From positions 166,626 through 230,625 of the forward strand of contig JAJDVG010000008.1 of the NCBI GenBank assembly GCA_022826245.1: DNA of 64,000 nucleotides. The letters are read 5' to 3'. A program made the translations under genes and the position numbers. This stretch comes from Gammaproteobacteria bacterium. Its GTDB lineage: Bacteria > Pseudomonadota > Gammaproteobacteria > Steroidobacterales > Rariloculaceae. The notes beneath the pieces were generated by a model. That model did no database searches and was not told where the DNA came from. It worked only from the letters and a program-made list of their open reading frames with translations. Positions 15,579 through 26,350 of the stretch are shown here, piece after piece. Position 1 is the first letter of the stretch. Each line of letters opens with the position of its first letter.

Positions 15579-16754
15579 GTGGATACCGCGACCAAACGAC
15601 CGAGGCTCGCCCGTCTCGCCAGCCTCGACGAAATTGCTGCAACAGAGTGGAACGCGCTCGTCGGCGGCGACGCGTTCCTGAGCCACGAGTTTCTGTCCGC
15701 GCTCGAACACACGGGCTGCGTCGGCCCGGGCACGGCCTGGGACCCGTGTCACCTGGTCGCACATTCCGGTTCCGGACAGTTGATCGGGGCGCTGCCGTTG
15801 TACGTGAAATACGATTCGCGCGGCGAGTTCGTGTTCGACTGGAGCTGGGCCGACGCCTATGAACGCGCCGGGATGAGCTACTACCCGAAGCTGGTCTCGT
15901 CCGTGCCGTTCACGCCCGCGACCGGCGCCCGGCTGCTGGTCGACCCCGACAGCGCGACTACGCCGGTCGCCGAAGACCTCGTCGATGCCGCCCTTGGCCT
16001 GGCGGACGAAATCGGCGCGTCCTCGCTGCACGTGCTCTTCCCGACGCAACCGGACCAGTCGTTCCTGAGCGAACGGGGCTTTCTCACGCGCAAGGGCTGC
16101 CAGTTCCACTGGCGCAACCGCGGCTACAGCGACTTCGACGATTTCCTCTCCCGCTTCAACTCCCACAAACGCAAGAAGGCCCGCCGGGAACGGCGCCGGA
16201 TCCGCGAAGCCGGCATCGTCTTCGACCATCTGCACGGCGACGAGCCGAGCGCGAGCGACTGGGACGCCGTGTTCGAGTTCTACTCGCGCACCTTCCATCG
16301 CCGCGGTCGCGCGCCCTACCTTAGCCGCGCGTTCTTCGACGAGATCGCACGGACGATGCCGGAAAAGCTCGTGATCGCGCTTGCCCGCTATCAGGGGATG
16401 CCGATCGCGACGGCGATCTGCTTCCGGGGCCGGGACACGCTCTACGGGCGCTACTGGGGCAGCATGGCCGACTTCCACAGCCTGCATTTCGAAGCCTGCT
16501 ACCATCAGGGCATCGAATACTGCATCCGCGAGGGGATCGGCAGCTTCGAGCCGGGAACCCAGGGCGAACACAAGATCAGCCGCGGCTTTGCGCCCACGGC
16601 GACCTGGTCCTGCCACTGGCTCAGCGAACCGGGTTTCTATCGGGCGGTCGAGGACTTCGTCGAGCGCGAGCAGGCGCACGTCGATACCTACATGGAGTAT
16701 CTGCAGGAGCGCGTGCCGTTCCGACGCGGCGAGATCGAGGATCGGCGCAAGTGA
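15579..16754 (+). CDS. GNAT-fold protein of the COG3146 / DUF482 family
   Basis: A 391-residue protein matching a family of predicted acyltransferases related to FemAB-like and GNAT folds, annotated in the past as peptidoglycan-related. Visible landmarks: LIGALPLYVKYDSRGEFVFDWSWADAYERAG, the RFNSHKRKKARRERRRI basic stretch, YWGSMADFHSLHFEACYHQGIEYCI, and FEPGTQGEHKISRGF, which is highly typical. No signal peptide. Its stop codon overlaps the GTG start of aat (GTGA), so the two are translationally coupled; the pair is common in proteobacteria. Substrate unknown. Confidence 0.88.
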   Translation: MDTATKRPRLARLASLDEIAATEWNALVGGDAFLSHEFLSALEHTGCVGPGTAWDPCHLVAHSGSGQLIGALPLYVKYDSRGEFVFDWSWADAYERAGMSYYPKLVSSVPFTPATGARLLVDPDSATTPVAEDLVDAALGLADEIGASSLHVLFPTQPDQSFLSERGFLTRKGCQFHWRNRGYSDFDDFLSRFNSHKRKKARRERRRIREAGIVFDHLHGDEPSASDWDAVFEFYSRTFHRRGRAPYLSRAFFDEIARTMPEKLVIALARYQGMPIATAICFRGRDTLYGRYWGSMADFHSLHFEACYHQGIEYCIREGIGSFEPGTQGEHKISRGFAPTATWSCHWLSEPGFYRAVEDFVEREQAHVDTYMEYLQERVPFRRGEIEDRRK

Positions 16755-17482
16755 GCGCGATCTGCTGGCTCGCTCCGTCGGACGGACCGGACGCGCTGCC
16801 CGAACCTTCGCTCGCGCTCGATGAGCCCAACGGCCTGCTCGCCGCGGGCGGCGCCCTGCGACCCGACTGGCTGCTCGCGAGCTACGCGAACGGCATCTTC
16901 CCCTGGTACGAGGAAGACCAGCCGATCCTGTGGTGGTGTCCCGATCCGCGCTCCGTGCTGTGGCCGGATAATTTGAAGATCTCGCGCAGCCTCCGGCGCA
17001 CGCTGTCGAAGGCCGTGTTCGAGGTGACGGCGGACACCGCTTTCGATGCGGTCGTCGACGCTTGCGCGGAGCCTCGCCGTGACGCCGAATCGACATGGAT
17101 CACGCGCGAGATGGCCGCAGCCTACAAGGGGCTTCACGCCCTCGGCTGGGCGCACTCCTTCGAAGCCTGGCGGGACGGCGCCCTGGCGGGCGGGCTCTAC
17201 GGCGTCGCATTGGGGCAGATGTTCTTCGGCGAGTCGATGTTCGCGCGTGCCGCGGACGCGTCGAAGGTCGCTCTGGCCAACGCGGTTCCCTACCTGCAGG
17301 CGCGCGGCATCGCGCTCATCGACTGCCAGATTCCGTCCGCCCATCTGGCGCGTCTCGGCGCCACGGACATGCCGCGGGCGGAGTTCCTCAACCATCTGAA
17401 ACGCTATCGCGAACCCGCCGGAACGCCGGAATCCTGGCGCCGCGATTTCGCCTCTCACACGGCTGCCGCCGGGAACGCGTGA
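16751..17482 (+). CDS. aat: Leucyl/phenylalanyl-tRNA-protein transferase
   Basis: Adds Leu or Phe to proteins with N-terminal Lys or Arg, marking them for ClpS/ClpAP degradation (N-end rule). 243 residues, GTG start. Family signatures: [35 protein letters not shown], the [30 protein letters not shown] core, and LIDCQI. clpS and clpA lie only about 300 bp downstream on the other strand, so substrate tagging and the adaptor/protease are encoded together. Confidence 0.97.
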   Translation: MSAICWLAPSDGPDALPEPSLALDEPNGLLAAGGALRPDWLLASYANGIFPWYEEDQPILWWCPDPRSVLWPDNLKISRSLRRTLSKAVFEVTADTAFDAVVDACAEPRRDAESTWITREMAAAYKGLHALGWAHSFEAWRDGALAGGLYGVALGQMFFGESMFARAADASKVALANAVPYLQARGIALIDCQIPSAHLARLGATDMPRAEFLNHLKRYREPAGTPESWRRDFASHTAAAGNA

Positions 17483-17550
17483 CGGTCGTTCGGCGTTTGC
17501 CCGGTCCGCGGGCGTGTGCAACAATGCGGCGCCCTGACGCCCGGAACCTC

Positions 17551-17769
17551 ATGGCCAAAGAAGACGCAATCCAGATGGAAGGCATGGTCACGGAAACCCT
17601 GCCGAACACGACCTTTCGGGTCGAACTGGAAAACGGCCACCGCATCACGGCCCACATCTCGGGCAAGATGCGCAAGAACTACATTCGGATCCTCAAGGGC
17701 GACAAGGTCACGGTCGAATTGACCCCCTACGATCTGAGCAAGGGCCGCATCGTCTACAGGTCCCGCTGA
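17551..17769 (+). CDS. infA: Translation initiation factor IF-1
   Basis: 72 residues with a single S1/OB fold that binds the ribosomal A site during initiation. Starts [13 protein letters not shown] and ends [10 protein letters not shown], nearly invariant in gammaproteobacteria. ATG at 17551 chosen because MAKED is the universal start; the longer upstream reading has no support. It converges with clpA with a 6-bp gap. aat-infA-clpA is a conserved neighbourhood. Confidence 0.99.
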   Translation: MAKEDAIQMEGMVTETLPNTTFRVELENGHRITAHISGKMRKNYIRILKGDKVTVELTPYDLSKGRIVYRSR

Positions 17770-17775
17770 TCCGGC

Positions 17776-20055
17776 TCAGGGCGATTCGATGTGTTCGAGT
17801 TCGCGCGTCGTGGGCTCGGGTATCAGCAACAGCCCGTCGCCGTCGACATCGACGCGCAGGTGGCCGCCGCCGCTGAGCCTGCCGAACAGCAGTTCCTCGG
17901 CGAGCGGGCGCTTGATGTGCTCCTGGATGACCCGCGCCATCGGCCGCGCGCCCATCTTCTCGTCGTAACCGCGTGCGGCGATCCAGCGCCGGGCCGCGGG
18001 CTCGAGCTCGATCGTCACATCGTTCTTCTCGAGCTGGGACTCGAGTTCGACGATGAGCTTGTCCACGACGCGCGCCACTGACTTCTCATCGAGCGCATCG
18101 AACTGGATGATCGCGTCGAGGCGATTGCGAAACTCCGGCGAGAACAGTTTCTTGATCACCTCCATCGCGTCGGATGAGTGATCCTGCTGCGTGAACCCGA
18201 CCGACGCGCGGCTCATCTCCTGGGCGCCCGCGTTCGTCGTCATGACGATCGTGACATTGCGGAAATCGGCCTTGCGGCCGTTGTTGTCGGTCAGCGTTCC
18301 GTGGTCCATGACCTGCAGCAGCAGGTTGAAGACTTCCGGATGCGCCTTCTCGATCTCGTCGAACAGCAGCACGCTGTGCGGGTGCCTGGTGATCGCCTCG
18401 GTCAGCAGCCCGCCCTGATCGAAGCCGACGTAGCCCGGCGGGGCGCCGATCAGCCGCGATACGGTATGGCGCTCCATGTATTCGGACATGTCGAAACGCA
18501 CGAGTTCGACGCCCGTAACCATCGCGAGCTGCCGCGTGACCTCGGTCTTGCCGACGCCGGTGGGGCCCGAGAACAGGAACGCCCCGACGGGCCGCTCCTC
18601 GTCGCCGAGACCCGATCGCGCCATCTTGATGGCCGCTCCGAGCGCCGCGATCGCCCGGTCCTGACCGAAGATCACGAGCTTCAGGTCGCGCTCGAGATTC
18701 TTGAGCACATCGCGGTCGGAAGCCGATACGTTTTTCGGCGGAATCCGCGCCATCTTGGCGACGATGTTCTCGATCAATTCGATGGTAACGACCTCGGGCC
18801 GCCGGTCCACGGGCTGCAGGCGGCAGTTCGCGCCGGCTTCGTCGATGACGTCGATGGCCTTGTCGGGCAGGTGCCGGTCATTGACGTGGCGGCTCGCGAG
18901 CTCCGCGGCGGCGGTCAGGGCGCCTTCTTCGTAAACGATGCCGTGATGCTCCTCGAACCGGCTCTTGAGACCCCGCAGTATCTCGACGGTCTCCTCGATC
19001 GTGGGTTCGGTCACGTCGATCTTCTGGAAACGCCTGGCAAGCGCGTGATCCTTCTCGAAGATTCCGCGGAATTCCGAGTACGTCGTCGAGCCGATGCAGC
19101 GCAACTCCCCGTTGGCGAGGACCGGCTTGATCAGGTTCGACGCGTCCATCACGCCGCCCGACGCCGCGCCCGCACCGATAACGGTGTGGATCTCGTCGAT
19201 GAAGAGGATCGCTCCGGGCAGCTTCTTGAGTTCCCCGACGACGCTCTTGAGCCGCTTCTCGAAGTCGCCGCGATACTTGGTGCCGGCGATGAGCGAGCCC
19301 ATGTCGAGCGCGTAGATCGTGGAGTCGCCAAGCACCTCGGGCGCGTCGCCCTCGACGATGAGCCGCGCGAGCCCTTCGGCCAGGGCCGTCTTGCCGACGC
19401 CCGCCTCGCCGACGAAGAGCGGATTGTTCTTTCGCCGCCGGCACAGGATCTGCACGGTGCGTTCGATCTCGGCCTCCCGGCCGATCAGCGGGTCGATATC
19501 GCCGCGCTCGGCGCGCTCGTTGAGATTGCTCGTGAACCGCTCGAGCGCGCCGGGCTCGGGCGCCCCGCGTTCGAACTCGGCGCCGGCGTCGGCGCCCGGT
19601 CCCGGAGGGCCTTCGCGCAGCTTCGAGACACCGTGCGACACGTAATGCGTGACGTCGAGACGCGTGACGTCCTGCTCACCGAGCAGATAGACGGCCTGCG
19701 ACTGCTTCTCGTTGAATATCGCGACGAGCACGTTGGCCGGAGTGACTTCCTTGCGGCCGCTCGACTGCACGTGGAAAACGGCGCGCTGCAGGACGCGCTG
19801 GAAGCCGAGCGTCGGCTGCACATCCACGTCCTCGTCTTCGGAGGCGCCGAACCTCGGTGTCGCGTCGGCGATGAACTCGCTGAGATCGGTGTTGAGCCTA
19901 TCGATGTCGGCGCCGCATTCCCTGAGGATTTCGGTGACCTCCGGCGTATCGAGCAGCGCGAGCAGCAGGTGTTCGACCGTGATGAATTCGTGACGGTCCT
20001 GGCGCGCCCGCTGAAAGGCTTCGTTCAGACAGAATTCGAGCTCACGCGACAACAT
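17776..20055 (-). CDS. clpA: ATP-dependent Clp protease ATP-binding subunit ClpA
   Basis: Hexameric unfoldase feeding ClpP. 759 residues: N-domain with two Clp repeats (1-145), AAA+ module D1 with Walker A GEAGVGKT and Walker [10 protein letters not shown], and module D2 with GPTGVGKTE and [14 protein letters not shown]; the ClpP-docking loop region follows. The ATG at 20055 (MLSRELEF) overlaps the clpS stop codon by one base (TGATG), so it was preferred to ATG 20076, which lies inside clpS. Confidence 0.98.
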   Translation of the reverse strand: MLSRELEFCLNEAFQRARQDRHEFITVEHLLLALLDTPEVTEILRECGADIDRLNTDLSEFIADATPRFGASEDEDVDVQPTLGFQRVLQRAVFHVQSSGRKEVTPANVLVAIFNEKQSQAVYLLGEQDVTRLDVTHYVSHGVSKLREGPPGPGADAGAEFERGAPEPGALERFTSNLNERAERGDIDPLIGREAEIERTVQILCRRRKNNPLFVGEAGVGKTALAEGLARLIVEGDAPEVLGDSTIYALDMGSLIAGTKYRGDFEKRLKSVVGELKKLPGAILFIDEIHTVIGAGAASGGVMDASNLIKPVLANGELRCIGSTTYSEFRGIFEKDHALARRFQKIDVTEPTIEETVEILRGLKSRFEEHHGIVYEEGALTAAAELASRHVNDRHLPDKAIDVIDEAGANCRLQPVDRRPEVVTIELIENIVAKMARIPPKNVSASDRDVLKNLERDLKLVIFGQDRAIAALGAAIKMARSGLGDEERPVGAFLFSGPTGVGKTEVTRQLAMVTGVELVRFDMSEYMERHTVSRLIGAPPGYVGFDQGGLLTEAITRHPHSVLLFDEIEKAHPEVFNLLLQVMDHGTLTDNNGRKADFRNVTIVMTTNAGAQEMSRASVGFTQQDHSSDAMEVIKKLFSPEFRNRLDAIIQFDALDEKSVARVVDKLIVELESQLEKNDVTIELEPAARRWIAARGYDEKMGARPMARVIQEHIKRPLAEELLFGRLSGGGHLRVDVDGDGLLLIPEPTTRELEHIESP

Positions 20056-20381
20056 CAGTTCTCTTCCATCGTGCATAGCAGCGGATGCTGGTGCTGCTGC
20101 GCCAGGCCCGTGACCTGGGCCACCTTGGTCTCCGCGATTTCGTAAGTGTACACGCCGCAGACGCCTTTGCCCTTGGTATGGACCTCGAGCATGATCCGGG
20201 TCGCCGTGTTGCGGTCAAGACCGAACACGTTCTGCAGCACCTGGACGACGAATTCCATCGGAGTGTAATCGTCGTTGAGTAGAATAACGCGGTACAGCGA
20301 CGGGCGTTTCAGGCGTGGCGGCGCCTCCTCGGTTACGGTCCCGAAGTCGCCATCGCCGGGTTGCCGGGTCGGATCGGCCAT
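20055..20381 (-). CDS. clpS: ClpS adaptor protein
   Basis: 108-residue adaptor that delivers N-end-rule substrates to ClpA. Core motifs: [17 protein letters not shown] (binding pocket for the N-degron) and [26 protein letters not shown]. The N-terminal tail before YRVIL is the flexible extension that enters the ClpA pore. Overlaps clpA by 1 bp. Confidence 0.98.
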   Translation of the reverse strand: MADPTRQPGDGDFGTVTEEAPPRLKRPSLYRVILLNDDYTPMEFVVQVLQNVFGLDRNTATRIMLEVHTKGKGVCGVYTYEIAETKVAQVTGLAQQHQHPLLCTMEEN

Positions 20382-20557
20382 CCCGGAGATTCTATTGATC
20401 TTGGCGGGTCAATAAAACGACCCCAGTTCAGGGCGCCGCGCGGCGTGTCCGGGGAAGGCCCGTTCACTGGCCCTGTCGGCTTGCTTACTTGTTCGCGCCA
20501 TATGCGCTACCGTACGATGCAGGAACGGACTTGCGCCCCGAATTGCAGGCCACATTG

Positions 20558-21517
20558 ATGGATGTCCCGAAGCGACTTGCCCGCTTGACGGCGCGCGCGC
20601 CGGAGCAGTGGCTGCGAGGCGCGAATACCGCCCTCCCTGTCGTCGTCACCGCGATTCTCGTCGTTGCGCTCGCCTGGCGTCTCGCCGACCTGACCTGGAG
20701 CCTCGTGCCGGCCGAGCGCGCGGACGGGCCGTTGCCCGAAGTCGCGGTGTTCGCGCCGCAGGCGTCCGACCCGACTTCACGGGTCGCGCTCGACAGGCTC
20801 ACCGAAGCGCATCTGTTCGGCGAGCCGGCCGTCCCGCCCCCGGACGCGGCAGCCCGCGCCCGGGCGGTGGAAGAAGTCGTCAACGCCCCCGACACGACGC
20901 TGAACGTGCTGCTTGCCGGCGTCGTCGCGCGGCAACAGGGCAGCGAGGCCGGCCAGGCGATCATCGTGGGCGCAAGTCGCGAACAAAAGGTCTACTCCGT
21001 CGGCGACACGATCGACGACACGAACGGAGCGACGTTGCACTCCGTGCTGGCCGACAGGGTGCTCCTGAACCGATCCGGCCGGCTCGAGACCTTGCGCCTG
21101 CCCAGGGAGCTTGCCGGCCAGCCGCCGCGGGCAGCGGCCCGAGTCGTCCCGCAGCCCCTGCCTGCCGACAGGGCGGCGGGCAACCCGGAATCGCTGAGCC
21201 GGATCATCGGCGCGAACGCGTCGCGCATCTCCGAGATCATACGCATCGCGCCGGCTGTCGAGCAGGGACAGGTCCTCGGGTTCCGGGTCAACCCGGGCGC
21301 GGACATCGCCGCCTTCGCGGCGCTCGGCCTTGAGCCCGGCGACATCGTCACCGAGGTCAACGGCACCGTCATCGACGACCCGAACCGGGGCCTGCAGGTC
21401 TTCGAGACCCTGGGCGAGACGACGATGGCGAGCGTCACGCTGTTGCGCGACGGCGCCCTGCAGTCGATCGTCATCGATACCACTCAATTGCTGGAACTCG
21501 CGGAGAACAACCCATGA
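20558..21517 (+). CDS. gspC: Type II secretion system inner-membrane protein GspC
   Basis: Bridges the inner-membrane platform and the GspD secretin. 319 residues from ATG 20558 (MDVPKRLARL). One transmembrane helix (TALPVVVTAILVVALAW), then the homology region with HLFGEPAV and LNVLLAGVVARQ, and a C-terminal PDZ domain (FAALGLEPGDIVTEVNGTVI). A TTG at 20489 gives a longer version; the ATG is preferred because the extension adds nothing conserved. Its stop overlaps the gspD start (ATGA). First gene of gspCDEF. Confidence 0.93.
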   Translation: MDVPKRLARLTARAPEQWLRGANTALPVVVTAILVVALAWRLADLTWSLVPAERADGPLPEVAVFAPQASDPTSRVALDRLTEAHLFGEPAVPPPDAAARARAVEEVVNAPDTTLNVLLAGVVARQQGSEAGQAIIVGASREQKVYSVGDTIDDTNGATLHSVLADRVLLNRSGRLETLRLPRELAGQPPRAAARVVPQPLPADRAAGNPESLSRIIGANASRISEIIRIAPAVEQGQVLGFRVNPGADIAAFAALGLEPGDIVTEVNGTVIDDPNRGLQVFETLGETTMASVTLLRDGALQSIVIDTTQLLELAENNP

Positions 21518-23565
21518 AACCGCCCGAAGCGACTGTTCGTCGGATACCAACGGCAGTCTCGTGCAAGCGGCGCTGCCGCGGCCGTGTTGCCGTGGCCGCC
21601 CTTGGCGCCTTCCTGGCCCTGTCCGGTCAGCAGGCCGCACTCGGTCAGGACGACCAACAGATCATGCCGAACTACCGCGAAGCCGATATCCGGCAGGTCA
21701 TCGAGGCCGTCGGCGCCGTCACGGGCCGGAACTTCCTCGTCGACCCCCGCGTGAACGCGGATGTAACGCTGCTGTCGTTCTCGCCGATGACGCCGGATAC
21801 GTTCTACCAGGCGTTCCTGTCGACCCTGCAGGTGCACGGTTTCGCGGCCGTCGAAGCCGAAAGCGTCGTGCAGATCATCCCGGACGCGACGTCGCGCCAG
21901 TTCGGCGGTTCGGCCGAGGCAGGCCGCGGCGCCGACATCGTGACGCGGGTCGTCGAGCTTACGAGCGTCGCCGCCACGCCGCTCGTGCCGATCCTGAGGC
22001 CGCTGATTCCCCAGGCCGGCAATATCGTGGCTCATGCGGAATCGAACATCCTGATCATTTCCGACCGCGCGGCCAACGTCGACAGGATGGTCAACATCAT
22101 CCGCCGTATCGATGTTTCGGGCGCCTCCGACATCGAAGTGATCACGCTCGAGAACGCCTCGGCAACCGAGACCGTCAGGATGCTCGATGCGTTGAGCCAG
22201 GCGGCTCAGGCGGCCGGCGGCCCGGCGCCGGTCCAGGCGATCGCAGATGAACGCACGAACAGCGTGCTGTTGAGCGGTACGGAGTCCAACCGCTTACGCT
22301 ACCGCGCGCTGATAGCGCATCTCGACACGCCTTCGCCCGAGGGCGGCGACACGCAGGTGCGCTACCTGCGTTATGCCGAGGCGGAAGACCTGGCCGAAAG
22401 ACTGCAGGCCCAGTTCGACTTGGTTGAAGCGGCAGGCGGGAACGCGGGGCTCGATGCGGGCGACATCAACATCTGGGCGGACCCGGGCACGAACGCGCTC
22501 GTGATCGATGCGCCGGCGAACATCCTGCAGGACATCAACGCCGTGATCGACCGGATCGACATCCGCCGCGCCCAGGTGCAGGTCGACGCGATCATCGTCG
22601 AGGTCAGCGAAGAGATCGCCGCGGAACTCGGCGTCACCTGGGCGCTCGACGGCAGCGCCACCGACAACGGAATCGGCTTGACCAACTTCGGCATCGGCCG
22701 GGGCATCGTCCAGCTCGGCGCTGCCGCTCAGGGCAACATGCCGAGCCCGGACGCGGTCCCGCAGGGAGTGACGATCGGCATCGGCCGATTCATGGACGCC
22801 GGCACGAACTGGGCGGCGATCATTTCAGCGCTGCAGGGCGACGCGGCCACGAACATCGTCTCGACCCCGACGATCGTGACGCTCGACAACGAGGAGGCCG
22901 AAATCAACGTCGGCCAGGAAGTGCCCTTCCTGACCGGAGCCTTTGCCAGTACGGGCGCCGCGCAGGGCTCCCTCAACCCGTTCCAGACCATCCAGCGCCA
23001 ACCGGTCGGCACGCGGCTTACGCTCACGCCGCAGATCAACGAAGGCTCGGGCGTCAAGCTGACGATCGAGCAGGAGACCTCGAGCCTCGCGGCCGGCGCC
23101 GCGGGCGCCGTGGACCTCGTGACGAACACGCGCACGATAACGACCTCGGTGTTCGTCGAGGACGGCGAGATGCTCGTGCTCGGCGGCCTCATGGACGATC
23201 AGCTCAGACAGGACGAACAGCGCGTGCCGGGTCTCGGCCGGATTCCGGGATTCAGGTGGCTGTTCCGCGCCCGCAACGCCGAACGGATCAAGACGAACCT
23301 GATGGTGTTCATCCGGCCGACGATCCTGCGCGACAGCGCCGAGGCGCGGTTCGAAACCAACGCGAAGTACCAGTATCTGCGCGACCTGCAGCTCGAGGCG
23401 GCCGAGGAACCCATTCCGCTGCTGCGCGGCGAGGAGCGGCCGTTGCTACCGGAGCTGCCCGCCACGCCCGTACCACCGTCCGGCGATGCCGAAGCGGAGG
23501 ACCCCGCACCCGGCGCGGACACCGGTGGCGAGAGCGCCGATCCGGACGATGGCGACGGACCCTGA
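21514..23565 (+). CDS. gspD: Type II secretion system secretin GspD
   Basis: Outer-membrane pore of the type II system. 683 residues: signal segment (VAVAALGAFLALSGQQAALG), N0 domain (PNYREADIRQVIEAVGAVTGRNFLVDP), then N1, N2 and N3 ring domains, and the secretin barrel with QEVPFLTGAF, NPFQTIQRQPVGTRLTLTPQIN and VFVEDGEMLVLGGLMDDQ. The C-terminus is a Pro/Glu/Asp-rich tail after about residue 620, possibly a pilotin-binding region. The last bases overlap the gspE start. Confidence 0.97.
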   Translation: MKPPEATVRRIPTAVSCKRRCRGRVAVAALGAFLALSGQQAALGQDDQQIMPNYREADIRQVIEAVGAVTGRNFLVDPRVNADVTLLSFSPMTPDTFYQAFLSTLQVHGFAAVEAESVVQIIPDATSRQFGGSAEAGRGADIVTRVVELTSVAATPLVPILRPLIPQAGNIVAHAESNILIISDRAANVDRMVNIIRRIDVSGASDIEVITLENASATETVRMLDALSQAAQAAGGPAPVQAIADERTNSVLLSGTESNRLRYRALIAHLDTPSPEGGDTQVRYLRYAEAEDLAERLQAQFDLVEAAGGNAGLDAGDINIWADPGTNALVIDAPANILQDINAVIDRIDIRRAQVQVDAIIVEVSEEIAAELGVTWALDGSATDNGIGLTNFGIGRGIVQLGAAAQGNMPSPDAVPQGVTIGIGRFMDAGTNWAAIISALQGDAATNIVSTPTIVTLDNEEAEINVGQEVPFLTGAFASTGAAQGSLNPFQTIQRQPVGTRLTLTPQINEGSGVKLTIEQETSSLAAGAAGAVDLVTNTRTITTSVFVEDGEMLVLGGLMDDQLRQDEQRVPGLGRIPGFRWLFRARNAERIKTNLMVFIRPTILRDSAEARFETNAKYQYLRDLQLEAAEEPIPLLRGEERPLLPELPATPVPPSGDAEAEDPAPGADTGGESADPDDGDGP

Positions 23566-25117
23566 AACCGCCGCGGGAGTGGACCCCGGCGGCCAGTCGG
23601 TCCCACCCGTGGCGCCTGATCCCGGTGGCGTCACGAATGCGGAGCATGCCGCGGGCGTGCAGCCCGCCGTCCGCCGGCTCCCCTTCGCGTTCGCCAAACG
23701 GCACGGCGTCCTGATCCGGGATTCCGACGACGGCCATATCCGGGCGGTTTATCGTCCCGATGCCGCGTTGCCGAGCCTTGCCGAGGTCAGGCGTTTCGCC
23801 GGCGGCCCCGTGGACTTCGCGCCCGTGGACGGCGAGCAGTTCGACACTCTGCTGCAGTCCGCGTACGAGAGCGACGCGACCCGCACGATGGTCGAGGGCC
23901 TTGACGACGAGACGGACCTGCTCGCGGTCGCCCAGCAGCTCCCGGAACCGTCCGATCTGCTCGACAGCGATGACGACGCCCCGATCATCCGCCTGATCAA
24001 TGCGCTGCTGACCCAGGCCGTCAAGGACAACGCCTCCGACATCCACATCGAACCGTACGAGAACCGGCTCACGGTCCGGTTCCGGATCGACGGCGTGCTG
24101 CAGGAAGTCCTGCAGTCGCGCCGGGCGGTCGCGCCGCTGGTCGTCTCGAGGATCAAGGTCATGTCGAAGCTCGACATCGCCGAAAAACGCGTGCCGCAGG
24201 ACGGCCGCATTTCGCTCAGGATCGCCGGCCGCGCCGTCGACGTCCGCGTCTCGACGATTCCGTCCGGACACGGCGAGCGCGTCGTGCTCAGGCTCCTCGA
24301 CAAGCAGGCCGGAAGGCTCGATCTTGCGCAACTGGGCATGTCCGATGCCGACCGGCAGACGATGGACGAACTCATCCATCGGCCGAACGGCATATTGCTC
24401 GTCACGGGCCCCACGGGGTCGGGCAAGACCACGACGCTCTACGCCGCGCTCGAACGCATCAACGACCGGACCCGCAATATCCTGACCGTCGAGGATCCGG
24501 TCGAATATCACATCGACGGCATCGGTCAGACGCAGGTCAACACGAAGGTGGACATGACGTTCGCCCGCGGTCTGCGGGCGATCCTGAGACAGGATCCCGA
24601 TGTCGTCATGGTGGGCGAGATCCGCGATCTCGAGACGGCCTCGATCGCGGTTCAGGCGAGTCTGACCGGACACCTCGTGCTGTCGACGCTGCACACGAAC
24701 ACGGCCGTCGGCGCCGTGACCCGCCTCAGGGACATGGGCGTCGAGCCGTTCCTGCTGTCGTCGAGCCTGATCGGCGTGCTTGCCCAGCGCCTCGTGCGCG
24801 TGCTCGATCCCGACCGGCGCGAGCCGTACCAGGCAAGCGAGCCCGAGTGCCGGGTGCTCGGCGTCGGTCCGGGCAGGCCGCCGACACTCTACCGGGCCGG
24901 TCCCGACCCGAACGCGTACAGCGGTCGCACCGGAATCTACGAACTCATCGCCGTCGACAGAAGGCTGCGCACGATGATCCACGACGGCGACAGCGAGCAG
25001 GCGCTCGAGCGTTACGCGCGCGACTGCGGGCCGAGCATCCGGCAGGACGGCATGCGGAAGGTGCTGGCCGGCGCGACGACGCTCGAGGAAGTTCTCCGGG
25101 TCACGCGCAGCGACTGA
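23549..25117 (+). CDS. gspE: Type II secretion ATPase GspE lacking the tetracysteine zinc motif
   Basis: Cytoplasmic ATPase that drives pseudopilus assembly. 522 residues from ATG 23549, overlapping the gspD end by 17 bp. The N1 domain is short. The motor has Walker A GPTGSGKTTTL, the Asp box (VEDPVEYHIDG), Walker B in DPDVVMVGEIRD and the His box (GHLVLSTLHTN). Most GspE proteins carry CxxC-x(n)-CxxC before GRTGIYEL; here the region reads VLDPDRREPY and later RAGPDPNAYSGRTGIYE, so the zinc-binding cysteines are gone. Motor residues are intact, so it is probably active. Confidence 0.95.
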   Translation: MATDPETAAGVDPGGQSVPPVAPDPGGVTNAEHAAGVQPAVRRLPFAFAKRHGVLIRDSDDGHIRAVYRPDAALPSLAEVRRFAGGPVDFAPVDGEQFDTLLQSAYESDATRTMVEGLDDETDLLAVAQQLPEPSDLLDSDDDAPIIRLINALLTQAVKDNASDIHIEPYENRLTVRFRIDGVLQEVLQSRRAVAPLVVSRIKVMSKLDIAEKRVPQDGRISLRIAGRAVDVRVSTIPSGHGERVVLRLLDKQAGRLDLAQLGMSDADRQTMDELIHRPNGILLVTGPTGSGKTTTLYAALERINDRTRNILTVEDPVEYHIDGIGQTQVNTKVDMTFARGLRAILRQDPDVVMVGEIRDLETASIAVQASLTGHLVLSTLHTNTAVGAVTRLRDMGVEPFLLSSSLIGVLAQRLVRVLDPDRREPYQASEPECRVLGVGPGRPPTLYRAGPDPNAYSGRTGIYELIAVDRRLRTMIHDGDSEQALERYARDCGPSIRQDGMRKVLAGATTLEEVLRVTRSD

Positions 25118-26337
25118 TGGGCGCGTACCAGTATGTCGCAGTCGATGCCGGCGGCAAGGAGCGCAAGGGCGTTCTCGAAGGCGACACGCCGCGGCACGTG
25201 CGCCAGCTTCTCCGCGACCGGCAACTGGTGCCCGTCGAGGTCGCGGCCGTCGAGACGGCCGGTCGCAGCGCCAGGCGGCGGCAGGTGCGTCTCGGGCGCG
25301 GCAGCATCGGCTCGCTCGATCTCGCGCTCTTCACGCGGCAGCTCGCAACGCTCATCAGGGCCGGCCTGCCCCTCGACGAAGCGCTGCTTGCGGCGAGCGA
25401 GCAAACCGACAAGCCGCGCCTGAAGACCATCATTCTCGGCGCGCGCGCGAAGGTGATCGAGGGTCACACGCTGGCATCGGGCCTCGATGATTTTCCGCAA
25501 GCGTTTCCCGTCGTCTACCGGGCGACCGTCGCAGCCGGCGAACAGGCCGGGCAGCTCGGCGCGGTTCTCGAGCGCCTCGCCGATTACACGGAATCGCGGC
25601 ACGGCCTGCGGCAGAAGATCAGCCACGCTCTCGTCTATCCGATCGTGCTGACGACGCTCGCGCTCGCGATCGTGACGTTCATGCTCGTTTACATCGTGCC
25701 CAAGGTCGTCGGCGTCTTTGCAACGACCGGCCAGGAACTGCCGATCCTCACGCGTGCGCTGATCGGGCTCTCGGGTTTCCTGCAAAGCTGGTGGTGGGCT
25801 CTGCTCGGGATATTCGCCGCGGCGGCGCTCGCGATCGGCCGCGTGTTGCGCGCCGAGAATGCGCGCCGGCGGCTGCACTGGTGGATTCTAAAGGCGCCGC
25901 TGCTCGGCCGGGTCACGCGCGGGCTCAACACGGCGCGGTTCACCCGAACGCTTTCGATCCTGACCTCGAGCGGAGTTCCGGTCGTCGAAGCGCTCGGGAT
26001 CGGCGCGACGGTCGTGAGCAACCTGCCGATGCGCGACGCCGTGGAGGACGCCGGCGTGCGCGTGCGCGAAGGCGCGGCGATCGGCCGCTCACTGGCGCAA
26101 TCGAAGCTGTTCCCGCCGATGAGCATGCGCCTGATCTCCAGCGGCGAGGCGAGCGGCGAACTCGACGACATGCTGGACCGGGCCGCCACCCATCAGGAAG
26201 ACGAGATGGACAACCTGCTCGGGACGCTGCTCAACATCCTCGAACCCGCGCTCATCGTCGTCATGGGTCTCATCGTGCTCGCGATCGTGATGGCGATCCT
26301 GCTGCCGATCTTCCAGATCAATCAGCTCACGATCTGA
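25117..26337 (+). CDS. gspF: Type II secretion inner-membrane platform protein GspF
   Basis: 406-residue polytopic platform protein interacting with GspE. Two repeated GspF domains (FTRQLATLIRAGLPLDEAL and FTRTLSILTSSGVPVVEAL) each followed by membrane helices, three in total. The start overlaps gspE by one base (TGATG). No gspG-N genes follow: the next gene, dnaE2, converges 13 bp downstream, so the rest of the apparatus must be encoded elsewhere or be absent. Confidence 0.96.
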   Translation: MGAYQYVAVDAGGKERKGVLEGDTPRHVRQLLRDRQLVPVEVAAVETAGRSARRRQVRLGRGSIGSLDLALFTRQLATLIRAGLPLDEALLAASEQTDKPRLKTIILGARAKVIEGHTLASGLDDFPQAFPVVYRATVAAGEQAGQLGAVLERLADYTESRHGLRQKISHALVYPIVLTTLALAIVTFMLVYIVPKVVGVFATTGQELPILTRALIGLSGFLQSWWWALLGIFAAAALAIGRVLRAENARRRLHWWILKAPLLGRVTRGLNTARFTRTLSILTSSGVPVVEALGIGATVVSNLPMRDAVEDAGVRVREGAAIGRSLAQSKLFPPMSMRLISSGEASGELDDMLDRAATHQEDEMDNLLGTLLNILEPALIVVMGLIVLAIVMAILLPIFQINQLTI

Positions 26338-26350
26338 GCGGGCGCCGGTA

